Of a stretch of 47,817 nt of DNA, positions 15,595-23,519 are shown one piece after another. The stretch is from Cytophagaceae bacterium (GTDB taxonomy: Bacteria > Bacteroidota > Bacteroidia > Cytophagales > Spirosomataceae). How positions within the stretch are numbered: position 1 is the first letter of the stretch; each line of letters opens with the position of its first letter. The notes beneath the pieces are model-generated. The model was given only the letters and a program-made list of their open reading frames with translations, did not search any database and was not told the DNA's origin. Both the position numbers and the translations under genes were made by a program. The stretch spans positions 1 to 47,817 of the forward strand of contig CANFVE010000020.1 of NCBI GenBank assembly GCA_947450365.1, written 5' to 3'.

Positions 15595-16707
15595 TTAGAA
15601 TTTTGGTATTTCAATTATTTTGCCGCCTTGAAGGGCTGATTCATGAGCTAATATGCCAACGGACGTCCAGTTCGCCGACTGTGGCGCATTCGGGAACGGA
15701 TCCCTATCTGCCGCCAATGCCTGTAAAAACTCATTCACCAAATGCGGATGAGAACCCCCATGTCCGCCACCTTGGGTAAAGGAAAGGTGCGTATTTTCAT
15801 CCTCGTCGTATACGCCTTTGGTCGTAAATCTTTGGATTTCTTCCGGTAAATAATGCGCAAAATCAGGCGTTGGAACCTTACTAGGTATCTCAGGCTCCGG
15901 TTTTTTGGCGGTATGCACAACTAATTCTTCGCCTTCCACCAAAGGCCACTCCACCGATTTTTTCGATCCATAAACCTCAAAACTTTCCCGATATTGTCTC
16001 GCCACATCGAACAATGATCGATACACCATCGCACTTAAATCCGAATCCCGGAATTTAATATGTGCCGATTCCACCGCGAATGGGGAATTATAATGCGAAA
16101 TCAATTCCTCCCGGATCGTTCCCGACCCGAAACAAGACACATATTCCGCTTCTAAGCGCAATAAACCTGCCACAGGTCCTACGCAATGGGTCGCATAATG
16201 CATCGGCGGAAGGCCAGGCCAGTAATCAGGCCAGCCGTCCATATCTTGCTGATGGGACGCCTTCAAAAACTGAATTTTACCCAGTTCGCCTTTGTCGTAT
16301 AATTCTTTGATGTATAAAAATTCACGGGAATACACGACGGTTTCCATCATCATGTACTTCTTACCCATTTTTTGGCTGGCTTCCACAATCGCCTTACACT
16401 CCTCGACCGACGTGGCCATCGGCACCGTACATGCCACATGTTTGCCAGCTAAAAGCGCCTTTAAAGTTTGTTCAGCATGTAAATGAATGGGCGAATTGAT
16501 GTGAACGACATCGACTGCCGGATCCTGAATTAAGGCCTCAAAATCGCTGTATCGTTTTTCGATTCCATAGGCGTCACCGATGGAATTTAGTTTTTCTTCG
16601 TTGCGCTGGCATATCGCATACATATTGGCCAACGGGTGTTTCAAATAAATCGGAATAAATTCGGCACCAAATCCCAGGCCGACAATGGCAACATTATACT
16701 TCTTCAT
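15595..16707 (-). CDS. Gfo/Idh/MocA-family NAD(P)-dependent oxidoreductase
   Basis: A 370-residue cytoplasmic oxidoreductase with no signal peptide. The Rossmann motif is GLGFGAEFIP at residues 10-19. The position that normally reads EKP (VLCEKPMA) is CTVPMATSVEECKAIV, so the usual catalytic or cofactor-contacting Lys is Val; the His of the later motif is kept in HYATHCVGPV. A GGGHGGSHPHLVNEF segment near the C-terminus is characteristic of a Bacteroidota/Planctomycetota subgroup. These enzymes oxidise or reduce hydroxyls of sugars, inositols or 3-keto-glycosides. It is the first gene of a two-gene operon with the ThuA/dehydrogenase fusion 6 bases downstream. AT-rich palindromes lie just upstream. 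Confidence 0.88.
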   Translation of the reverse strand: MKKYNVAIVGLGFGAEFIPIYLKHPLANMYAICQRNEEKLNSIGDAYGIEKRYSDFEALIQDPAVDVVHINSPIHLHAEQTLKALLAGKHVACTVPMATSVEECKAIVEASQKMGKKYMMMETVVYSREFLYIKELYDKGELGKIQFLKASHQQDMDGWPDYWPGLPPMHYATHCVGPVAGLLRLEAEYVSCFGSGTIREELISHYNSPFAVESAHIKFRDSDLSAMVYRSLFDVARQYRESFEVYGSKKSVEWPLVEGEELVVHTAKKPEPEIPSKVPTPDFAHYLPEEIQRFTTKGVYDEDENTHLSFTQGGGHGGSHPHLVNEFLQALAADRDPFPNAPQSANWTSVGILAHESALQGGKIIEIPKF

Positions 16708-16711
16708 TCAG

Positions 16712-16731
16712 CTAATTAGGTTTAAATTTAA
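16712..16731. promoter_or_regulatory. AT-rich palindromes upstream of the sugar-oxidation operon
   Basis: CTAATTAG (16712-16719) and TTAAATTTAA (16722-16731) are adjacent palindromes 5-24 bases before the ATG at 16707. They include GGTTTAAATT, a word also found at 44511-44520 upstream of the FGE gene. An operator is possible but unproven. Confidence 0.3.
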
Positions 16732-16782
16732 TTTTCTAAGATAGTAATCCTATGTCATAGAAAAGAGAAAAAATGTGATTTT

Positions 16783-17667
16783 TTACTGAGCTGCCTCTTT
16801 TTTTACCAAAAAAGGATGCGCCAAGACCGTTAAAACAAGCAAAGCCGTACCCCAATAAAAGCCCGTGCTCATAATTTCCTTCGAACCGAAGATAAAAACA
16901 GCCAACAAAATCCCATATACCGGCTCCAGCGTAATCACCAAATTGATCGAAAACACCGAAAATACCTTATATAAATGAATCGTTTCCGTATAGGCATACA
17001 CGGTACAAACCAGGGCTAATATCGAAATCCAAAGCCAATCTAAGCCGATGGGAATATAGCCCATCGTTCCCGACCAAGCCCCGATACTCCAAACCACTCC
17101 AGTCATCACGCCTGCCGAAATCATTTCGTAGGCGGTAATTAATTTGGGATCATGGCTATGGGTGAAATTCCCATTAATGACAGAAAAAAGGGCCCCAAAA
17201 AATCCAGCGCCGATGCCCATGAGGAGGCCGAGCCACTGGGCTTGTTGGACCGAAAAAATAACCACCAAGGCCACCACCACCAAAATCCCCAAGAAAATTT
17301 CAATCAAAGCCACTTTGGTTTTCTTCGCAATCGGCTCCAAAATCGAAGTCCAAAACGTCTGCGTAGACAATCCCGCCAAACACATCGCCACCGTAGAGAC
17401 TTTGGCTGCTCCGAAAAACAACAACCAATGCAGGGAAATAAAAAAACCATTGATAATCCAGATCCACAAAACCCGCGAACTGACCTGCATCGATTTTTTA
17501 CTCGCATATAGAATACCGACCAACGAAATCGCCGTCATCACACATCGAAAAAACACAATACTCAGCGCATTGGCCTGACTCGCATTCCCCAAAATGGCCG
17601 TGAATGCATACAAAATCACGATGAAGTGAATCTTGAAATAGTCGAGCAGGCGCGGCTTCTGAAGCAT
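16783..17667 (-). CDS. EamA/DMT-superfamily transporter
   Basis: A 294-residue inner-membrane protein with about ten hydrophobic segments in two five-helix EamA repeats, the standard size of drug/metabolite transporters. It starts MLQKPRLLDYFKIHFIVILYAFTAI and keeps the pattern in which the first helix contains a small-residue-rich ILGNASQAN segment. The substrate cannot be read from sequence; the family exports amino acids, nucleotides or other metabolites. It starts 3 bases after the stop of the LptF/LptG-like gene and is the third gene of a DUF983-LptG-EamA operon. Confidence 0.88.
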   Translation of the reverse strand: MLQKPRLLDYFKIHFIVILYAFTAILGNASQANALSIVFFRCVMTAISLVGILYASKKSMQVSSRVLWIWIINGFFISLHWLLFFGAAKVSTVAMCLAGLSTQTFWTSILEPIAKKTKVALIEIFLGILVVVALVVIFSVQQAQWLGLLMGIGAGFFGALFSVINGNFTHSHDPKLITAYEMISAGVMTGVVWSIGAWSGTMGYIPIGLDWLWISILALVCTVYAYTETIHLYKVFSVFSINLVITLEPVYGILLAVFIFGSKEIMSTGFYWGTALLVLTVLAHPFLVKKEAAQ

Positions 17668-17670
17668 GAT

Positions 17671-18747
17671 CTAACGCGGTAAGGTATAATAAAGTCCCAC
17701 GCCAATGCCCCCAAACACGATGTTCGGCAACCAAACCGCCAATAAAGGAGGCATGCCACCCCCCTCCGCAATTCCCTTACTCATCATGAAAAACAAAATG
17801 TAGATAAAGGCCAAACTAAAGCCAAGTGCGATTTGAAAACCTACGCCTCCTCTGGATTTGCGGGCCGAAACCAAAAAGCCTATAATCGTTAGAATGATAA
17901 TCGAAATCGGATTCGCAAAACGCAAGTATTTTTCAATCAAGAACACCTCAATCCCAACCGCGCCGCGTGACCGGACCAATTCAATGTGCCGTTCTAGCTC
18001 CGGAAGCGTAAAGGTTTCGTGCAATAAATGCTTGTTCTGGAAATCTTTGGGCAATAAATTCAAGGTCGTATCGATTTTTGTTCCAAACACAATGCCCGTT
18101 TTTCCCGGCATCATGGTCCGAATGCGGTAATCATGAATTGTCCATTTTTTTCGCGTGGTGTCCCAGGTGATGCGGTCGGACATCAACTTTTCCCGAATCT
18201 CATTATTGGCAATCCGCTCCAAACTAAAACGATATCCAGTATTTGTATTATTGTCATAACTTTCAATGTAGGCATATACCTCCGGTGCGATTTTGATATG
18301 CACATCGCGTTTGTCGAAAAAATAGGTGCCATTGATGTACTGATGCTCAAAAGGCACGCGGATTTTATTGGCGTTCGGGACGACCCAACCAATCATCAAG
18401 AAAGTCCCAAACGCAATAATCGACGAACCAATCAAATAGGGCCGCATCAATCGTGTAAAACTCACGCCCGAACTTAGGATAGCAATGATTTCGGTTTTGG
18501 CGGCCAAATTAGCCGTGAAAAAAACGGTGGCAATGAAAACCATCAAGGGCGAAATGTAATTGGCCCAGTAAGGAATGAAATTCAAATAATAGTCGAAAAT
18601 AATCGCGCGCATCGGCGCCTCTTTGCGAATAAAATCATCGATTTTCTCCGTATAATCGATCACCATAACGATTAATACAATCAAAAAAACCGCAAAGACA
18701 TAGGTCTTTAAGAATTTTTTTAAGATGTAATAATCTAGGATTTTCAT
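17671..18747 (-). CDS. LptF/LptG-family LPS export permease (YjgP/YjgQ)
   Basis: A 358-residue inner-membrane permease of normal family length. Three N-terminal membrane segments (about 12-32, 60-80, 100-120), a periplasmic beta-jellyroll of about 150 residues and three C-terminal segments give the YjgP/YjgQ layout. The N-terminal signature MKILDYYILKKFLKTYVFAV is typical. In the Lpt machine LptF and LptG pair with the ATPase LptB to pull LPS from the inner membrane. A matching lptB lies elsewhere in this window (34596-35327, minus strand). I cannot decide between LptF and LptG. It begins directly after the DUF983 stop (TAG then ATG). Confidence 0.92.
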   Translation of the reverse strand: MKILDYYILKKFLKTYVFAVFLIVLIVMVIDYTEKIDDFIRKEAPMRAIIFDYYLNFIPYWANYISPLMVFIATVFFTANLAAKTEIIAILSSGVSFTRLMRPYLIGSSIIAFGTFLMIGWVVPNANKIRVPFEHQYINGTYFFDKRDVHIKIAPEVYAYIESYDNNTNTGYRFSLERIANNEIREKLMSDRITWDTTRKKWTIHDYRIRTMMPGKTGIVFGTKIDTTLNLLPKDFQNKHLLHETFTLPELERHIELVRSRGAVGIEVFLIEKYLRFANPISIIILTIIGFLVSARKSRGGVGFQIALGFSLAFIYILFFMMSKGIAEGGGMPPLLAVWLPNIVFGGIGVGLYYTLPR

Positions 18748-19134
18748 CTATTTTTTAATTGAATCTTGATTATATGAAATCCCCGAAAACCCATGGATGA
18801 ATAATACCCTGGCCGTTCTGAAATTAAATGGAACCATAATCAGGGAAAAAATAGTAATCGGTACCACATAGCCCATGGCCGGAGGATCATTGAGGACATT
18901 GAAGACAAAAATTCCACCAACCAGCATAATTCCCACCGTAAATGCATAGGAAATATACATTGCCCCATAAAAAAAGCCAGGTTCCACCTCATAGCGTAAA
19001 TCACAGGAAGGACAATGCTCATGCATTTGCGCGAAATTAAACAGATTCCACCAATGGGATTTAAATAAGCGGCCTTCGTGGCATTGCGGACAACGCGCTT
19101 TTACGATGGCATTTAATTTCGATGGATCGGGCAT
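18748..19134 (-). CDS. DUF983-family zinc-ribbon membrane protein
   Basis: A 128-residue protein starting MPDPSKLNAIVKARCPQCHEG. Two CPxC knuckles (CPQC and CPSC) form a probable zinc ribbon near residues 15-46, followed by two membrane segments (YISYAFTVGIMLVGGIFVF and VVPITIFSLIMV). The function of DUF983 is not established. I prefer 19134 over the longer frame from 19197: the region between contains a perfect promoter box (19155-19162), and the family normally begins a few residues before the first zinc knuckle. It is the first gene of the operon with the Lpt permease and EamA genes. Confidence 0.88.
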   Translation of the reverse strand: MPDPSKLNAIVKARCPQCHEGRLFKSHWWNLFNFAQMHEHCPSCDLRYEVEPGFFYGAMYISYAFTVGIMLVGGIFVFNVLNDPPAMGYVVPITIFSLIMVPFNFRTARVLFIHGFSGISYNQDSIKK

Positions 19135-19154
19135 TTTACGGGAATTTTGAAGGT

Positions 19155-19162
19155 CAAAGGTA
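19155..19162 (-). promoter_or_regulatory. TAnnTTTG box for the DUF983-Lpt-EamA operon
   Basis: TACCTTTG on the minus strand, ending 20 bases before the ATG at 19134. It supports that start over the longer frame. Confidence 0.6.
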
Positions 19163-19214
19163 AAGAAAATTAGAGGATTATTCGTAACAAAGGTCACGGT
19201 CCGCAGGCTTTTTG

Positions 19215-19222
19215 TATCTTTG
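19215..19222 (+). promoter_or_regulatory. TAnnTTTG box for the 19247-21104 operon
   Basis: TATCTTTG, 24 bases before the ATG at 19247. It is divergent from the box at 19155-19162, so one 112-base gap holds two back-to-back promoters. Confidence 0.6.
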
Positions 19223-19246
19223 TGGGAAACTTAAACTTATCAACCC

Positions 19247-19687
19247 ATGTATTCAATAGTTATTAACGTGCACATCGTACTTTTTGTACTTGTGTTCATT
19301 TTGGGCCTTAATGTGATCATTCGTGCACAGCGCGGAAAATCATCCAACGCAGTTTTTACAGAGGCAGACCGCAAAGCGGGTTTGTTTTTTATGATCTCCT
19401 TGCACACGCAATTGTTGATCGGCCTTGTCCTATACTTCTTCCTTAGCCCTATCACCACCGGCGCTTTCGCAGATTTTGGTGCAGCCATGAAAGATCCCGC
19501 TACCCGTTTATTGGCGGTAGAACATATTTCTGTGAATATTATTGCCGTGGTGTTGGCTACGATTAATAATGCCAAAAACAAAAAGGCCATTGCTGACGTG
19601 GCGAAACACAAAAATGCGTTATTGTTTACCCTAGCTGCTTTGGTGTTAATTCTAAGCCGTATTCCTTGGAGTCGTTTATTCGCATAG
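19247..19687 (+). CDS. four-helix membrane protein (cytochrome b-like, unknown function)
   Basis: A 146-residue integral membrane protein with four hydrophobic segments (about 4-24, 45-66, 90-108, 122-142). Histidines sit near helix ends: H9 in VINVHIVLF, H52 in SLHTQLL, and the VEHIS and AKHKN positions. This pattern resembles small Bacteroidota proteins often labelled cytochrome b-like, but I cannot confirm haem binding. It is first in a run with the GmhB-like phosphatase (3-base gap) and the aldo/keto reductase (4-base gap). The start is supported by the promoter box 24 bases upstream and by the helix starting right after the Met. Confidence 0.75.
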   Translation: MYSIVINVHIVLFVLVFILGLNVIIRAQRGKSSNAVFTEADRKAGLFFMISLHTQLLIGLVLYFFLSPITTGAFADFGAAMKDPATRLLAVEHISVNIIAVVLATINNAKNKKAIADVAKHKNALLFTLAALVLILSRIPWSRLFA

Positions 19688-19690
19688 GGA

Positions 19691-20206
19691 ATGGGTCAAA
19701 AATGTGTTTTTTTAGATCGGGACGGGGTATTGAATGTGGACCGTGTCGATTATGTGTATCGATTGCAAGAGTTTATCATTCCGCCCGGCGTGCCTGAAGC
19801 GCTACAAGCCTTAAAGCAAGCGGGCTATTTATTGATTGTGATTACAAACCAAAGTGGCATCGCCAAAGGAATCTACGAACGAAAAGACGTGTATATGATT
19901 CATGAAGCGATCCAGCAAGGAACCGGCGTGGTGCTGGATGATTTATATTTTTGTCCCTACCACGAAAAATTTGATAGCCATTCGCTCACCCGCAAACCTG
20001 GTTCTTTATTGATCGAAAAAGCGGCTGCGAAATATGAGGTGGATTTGTCGGCCTCCTTTATGGTCGGCGATCACGAACGAGACATTATCGCTGGAACGCG
20101 CGCAGGTCTACGAACCATTCGCATCGCTCCGGCCGGAACAGAAACAAATGCGACGCATTTAGTGCCTGATTTACTAGCGGCGTCAACCCTAATTTTATCT
20201 GAATAA
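19691..20206 (+). CDS. HAD-IIIA phosphatase, GmhB/histidinol-phosphatase-like
   Basis: A 171-residue cytoplasmic HAD phosphatase. Motif I is FLDRDGVLN (nucleophile D9, acid/base D11), motif II is ITNQSGIAKG, and motifs III/IV lie in RKPGSLLIEKA and FMVGDHERDIIAGTRAGL. The family includes D-glycero-D-manno-heptose-1,7-bisphosphate 7-phosphatase (LPS heptose synthesis) and histidinol phosphatase. GmhB has a zinc loop C-x-H...C-x-C. Here the segment is FCPYHEKFDSHSLTRKP: C88 is kept, but the CxC pair is missing and the loop is short, so the protein probably lacks the structural zinc or binds it differently. Exact substrate open. Confidence 0.8.
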   Translation: MGQKCVFLDRDGVLNVDRVDYVYRLQEFIIPPGVPEALQALKQAGYLLIVITNQSGIAKGIYERKDVYMIHEAIQQGTGVVLDDLYFCPYHEKFDSHSLTRKPGSLLIEKAAAKYEVDLSASFMVGDHERDIIAGTRAGLRTIRIAPAGTETNATHLVPDLLAASTLILSE

Positions 20207-20210
20207 AGCC

Positions 20211-21104
20211 ATGCAAAAAGTGTATTTAAGCGATGCCGGCCCCAAAGTCTCGCCGGCGATTTATGGATTTTGGCGCTGGGAAAAAGAGGCGTCCCAAATG
20301 GAACAAATCGTTCATTTATGCCTTGAATTAGGCATAAATACCTTTGATCATGCGGATCGCTATGGAGATTACACCTGCGAAAAAAGCTTCGGCGAAGTAT
20401 TAGCCCATAGCTCCATCAAACGTTCTGACATCGTTTTATTTTCCAAATGCGGCGTCAGTCTGCCGAATCCCGCTCGTCCCGACATCCGCGTCGCCCATGT
20501 CAATACCTCTGCGGCGCATATTCAACAATCTGTGGAAAATTCATTAAAAAATCTGAAAACAGATTATTTAGATGTGTTTTTGTTGGATCAGTTAGATCCG
20601 CTTTCAGACCTAGAATCCACCGCCCTAACCCTGGAAAAATTAAAAAGTTCGGGGAAAGTAAAGAATATTGGTGTGTCGAATTTTTCGGTATATCAGCACC
20701 AATTGCTCGTGTCCTATTTGAATATTCCCGTGGTTTCGAATCACATCGATTTGAATTTATTGAATACCTCGTCGCTTGACAATGGAGCGCTGGATTACAT
20801 CAAACAAAAATACATGCGACCCCTAGCGGTTTCCCCATTGGCGGGTGGCCGAATTGAAAACGGAACGGATGAATTGGCACTTCGAGTGCGGAAAAAATTG
20901 ATCGAGATCGCGGAGAAATATGACAGTAATTTGGAATCCATTGCCGTGGCTTGGTTGGTGAAATTAGGCGCTTTGCCCCTAATCGGTACGCTCGAGGAAA
21001 AACGGATTCGGAATATTGTGAATTCCTTTTCGATCGAGTTGGATCATCAAGACTGGTATGAATTATACCATGCGACCCGGCCCAGTCCTTCGGTGCAAGA
21101 TTAA
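20211..21104 (+). CDS. aldo/keto reductase (YdhF-like)
   Basis: A 297-residue NADPH-dependent reductase with a TIM-barrel fold. NTFDHADRYGDYTCEKSFGE carries the catalytic Asp and Tyr region of the YdhF subgroup, LFSKCGV carries the catalytic Lys, and the strand LDVFLLDQLDPL replaces the usual LLHRPDPL (the normal His/Arg position is D-Q). GVSNFSVYQ and the C-terminal LGALPLIGTLEEKRIRNIV fit cofactor binding. The changed DQLDP segment is a small departure from family consensus that could alter activity. Its stop precedes a strong terminator, so it closes the operon that begins at 19247. Confidence 0.87.
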   Translation: MQKVYLSDAGPKVSPAIYGFWRWEKEASQMEQIVHLCLELGINTFDHADRYGDYTCEKSFGEVLAHSSIKRSDIVLFSKCGVSLPNPARPDIRVAHVNTSAAHIQQSVENSLKNLKTDYLDVFLLDQLDPLSDLESTALTLEKLKSSGKVKNIGVSNFSVYQHQLLVSYLNIPVVSNHIDLNLLNTSSLDNGALDYIKQKYMRPLAVSPLAGGRIENGTDELALRVRKKLIEIAEKYDSNLESIAVAWLVKLGALPLIGTLEEKRIRNIVNSFSIELDHQDWYELYHATRPSPSVQD

Positions 21105-21162
21105 ACATAGGCAAAAGGGGAATGACGTTTTACATCCCAATGGCAAATGGTCAATCGGTTTT

Positions 21163-21199
21163 AAAAAAAAGGCCTTACATTTTCGTAAGGCCTTTTTTT
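21163..21199. terminator. bidirectional rho-independent terminator
   Basis: Eight A bases, then GGCCTTAC (21171-21178), a 6-base loop, GTAAGGCC (21185-21192) and seven T bases. It can end the plus-strand aldo/keto reductase transcript. Read the other way, it overlaps the rnr stop codon and ends rnr. Confidence 0.93.
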
Positions 21200-23444
21200 A
21201 TCTGCGACGCTTTCCGCGTGGAATCACTTTATTACTTCTTGGACCCCGCGGATTTTCGCGTTTTCTTGTCCGATTATTGATATAGCCCGTTCCCGAACGC
21301 ATCCCCACCATTTCTAAGTCGATGGTTCGTTTGGCCAAATTCGTATCGCGAACTTTGACCTGAACCTTATCGCCAAAGGTAAATACTCTGCCATTGGATT
21401 TACCCACAATTCGGTAATTCTCCTTATCTAAATCATAAAAATCATCATTCAAATCCACCATGCGAACCAATCCCTCGCAGGAGGTTTCACCGATTTCCAC
21501 AAACAAGCCAAATTCCGTCACACCCGTAATGATGCCATCAAACACCTGTGGTTCATGAAGGCTCATGTATTCCACTTGTTTGTATTTAATCGACGCACGT
21601 TCCGCTTCGGAGGCCAATTTTTCGCGGTCGGAGGAATGTTTACACTGAATTTCAATCGGACTACGGTCTTTGGATTCACCGCCATCGAGGTAATGCTGCA
21701 ACAAGCGATGCGACATCACATCCGGATACCGACGAATCGGGCTCGTAAAGTGCGTATAAAACGGAAAGGCCAATCCAAAATGGCCCACCGCATCGGTGCT
21801 GTAGCGGGCTTTGGACATCGTCCGAACAGCCAAACTTTGCAACACATTTTCCTCCGCTTTGCCCTCAATGTTTTCCATTAAGGCATTAAAGGATTTACTC
21901 ACTTGCTTCGGTTCCGTGGTCACCTGATAGCCGAATTTCTTCGCAAAGGACGAAAATACACGTAATTTTTCCGGATCCGGCGCCTCATGCACCCGGTACA
22001 CCATCGTGTTTCTTGGATCCGTATGTTTCAAATTGTGGACGTATTCCGCTACCTTTTTATTGGCCAATAACATAAATTCCTCGATCAATTTATGCGCATC
22101 TTTTCGAATCCGAGGATATACCGCAATCGGTTTTCCCTCCGCATCCAATTCAAACCGAACTTCCACCGTTTCGAAATTCACCGATCCATGGCGGAATCGT
22201 TCTTCACGTAAAGTCTTCGCGATTCGATTTAAATCTTTAATCACCGGTTCAAAGGAATCAGTCGCCTCCCCTTCATGTTCGATAAGCACTTGGGCACCTT
22301 CATATGCGAAGCGGCGATCCGAATGAATTACCGTCCTGCCAAACCATTCCTTCACTAAAAGTCCTTTTGGATTCCATTCGAAAATCGCCGAAAATGTACA
22401 TTTATCTTCATTCGGACGTAGGGAACACAGGCCGTTCGATAACTTCTCTGGCAACATCGGCACCACTCGATCCACCAAATAAACAGAAGTCGCCCGTTTA
22501 TACGCTTCTTGATCTAAAATACTTCCGGGTTTCACGTAATGGGACACGTCGGCGATATGTACGCCAATTTCCGTGTTGCCATTTTTTAAAATTTGATAAC
22601 TGATCGCATCATCGAAATCCTTCGCGTCGATCGGGTCGATGGTCAGTGTCAATACCTTTCGATAATCCTTCCGTTTTTTGATCTCCTCTTTGGGAATTGC
22701 CACCGGAATCGCTTCCGCAGCTAATTCAACCTCCTCTGGAAAATCATACGGAAGCCCAAATTCCGCTAAAATCGAATGCATTTCCGTTTCATTTTCCCCC
22801 GCTTTTCCTAAAACCTTGATCACACGGCCTTCTGCTTTTTTGCCCGGAGAGGCCCAGCGGGTTACTTCCACAATTACTTTATCTGCATGATTCGCCCCCA
22901 TAACCTCCGTCCGCGGGATGTAAATGTCTTCGTAGATTTTTTTCGAATCAGGAATCAAAAAGGCATAATGAGGCGTGACTTGAATAACGCCCACGAGCTC
23001 TGGCGAGCGGTGTTCGATAATCTTGATAACCTCGCCCTCTGGCCGGTCATTTTTCTTTTTTTCAGAGGGTTTGCGTGCTTGTACAAGGACACGGTCCCCA
23101 TCTTTGGCCTGCATTAAATCAGCCGATGCGACCCATATGTCCTTATCTCCTGAGTCTGTCACGACGAAGGCGAAGCGTGAATTTACGTGATCGACGCGCC
23201 CTTCGATTTGAAAGGATTCGCTGTCAAAGCGGTAATTGCCATCGGGTAAACGGAGCAGGCGGTTGGCCAGCGCGAGTTTATTGACGATGTCGGCATATAT
23301 TTCTTTTGTTTTTCGGTCACGAATTGCAAAAGCTTTGTGAATCTGGTTAATGGAATAGGAACGGTAATCGTTCAATTCGAAAAATTCGAGTACTTCGGAC
23401 TGGATATCGGCGAGAAACTTCTCGTGTTTTGGGTTTGTGCCCAT
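21198..23444 (-). CDS. rnr: ribonuclease R
   Basis: A 748-residue 3'-to-5' exoribonuclease of the RNase II/R family, cytoplasmic. An N-terminal helix-turn-helix-like region (about 1-60) is followed by two cold-shock OB folds (about 65-230). The RNB catalytic domain (about 255-580) has TIDPIDAKDFDDAISYQ carrying the metal-binding aspartates and EIGVHIADVSHYV. A C-terminal S1 domain (about 625-710, FDGIITGVTEFGLFVEIGET) and a basic tail rich in Arg/Lys follow. The S1 domain, length and basic tail favour RNase R over RNase II. It degrades structured RNA and takes part in rRNA and mRNA quality control. It is divergent from the M28 peptidase gene. No clear promoter box lies directly upstream; TACCTTGC about 30 bases before the ATG is a poor match. 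Confidence 0.95.
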   Translation of the reverse strand: MGTNPKHEKFLADIQSEVLEFFELNDYRSYSINQIHKAFAIRDRKTKEIYADIVNKLALANRLLRLPDGNYRFDSESFQIEGRVDHVNSRFAFVVTDSGDKDIWVASADLMQAKDGDRVLVQARKPSEKKKNDRPEGEVIKIIEHRSPELVGVIQVTPHYAFLIPDSKKIYEDIYIPRTEVMGANHADKVIVEVTRWASPGKKAEGRVIKVLGKAGENETEMHSILAEFGLPYDFPEEVELAAEAIPVAIPKEEIKKRKDYRKVLTLTIDPIDAKDFDDAISYQILKNGNTEIGVHIADVSHYVKPGSILDQEAYKRATSVYLVDRVVPMLPEKLSNGLCSLRPNEDKCTFSAIFEWNPKGLLVKEWFGRTVIHSDRRFAYEGAQVLIEHEGEATDSFEPVIKDLNRIAKTLREERFRHGSVNFETVEVRFELDAEGKPIAVYPRIRKDAHKLIEEFMLLANKKVAEYVHNLKHTDPRNTMVYRVHEAPDPEKLRVFSSFAKKFGYQVTTEPKQVSKSFNALMENIEGKAEENVLQSLAVRTMSKARYSTDAVGHFGLAFPFYTHFTSPIRRYPDVMSHRLLQHYLDGGESKDRSPIEIQCKHSSDREKLASEAERASIKYKQVEYMSLHEPQVFDGIITGVTEFGLFVEIGETSCEGLVRMVDLNDDFYDLDKENYRIVGKSNGRVFTFGDKVQVKVRDTNLAKRTIDLEMVGMRSGTGYINNRTRKRENPRGPRSNKVIPRGKRRR

Positions 23445-23507
23445 AATTTATTTGTCATTAGCTTGCAAGGTACGAATAAGCAATAGCAATTCTTAATTCA
23501 TAGCCCT

Positions 23508-23515
23508 TATCTTTG
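23508..23515 (+). promoter_or_regulatory. TAnnTTTG box abutting the M28 peptidase start
   Basis: TATCTTTG followed by TAAA and then the ATG at 23520. The 4-base gap implies a leaderless or nearly leaderless transcript. Confidence 0.6.
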
Positions 23516-23519
23516 TAAA

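Noticed and set aside
23445-23480. Promoter box for rnr
   Set aside because: The best candidate TACCTTGC misses two of the conserved TTTG positions.
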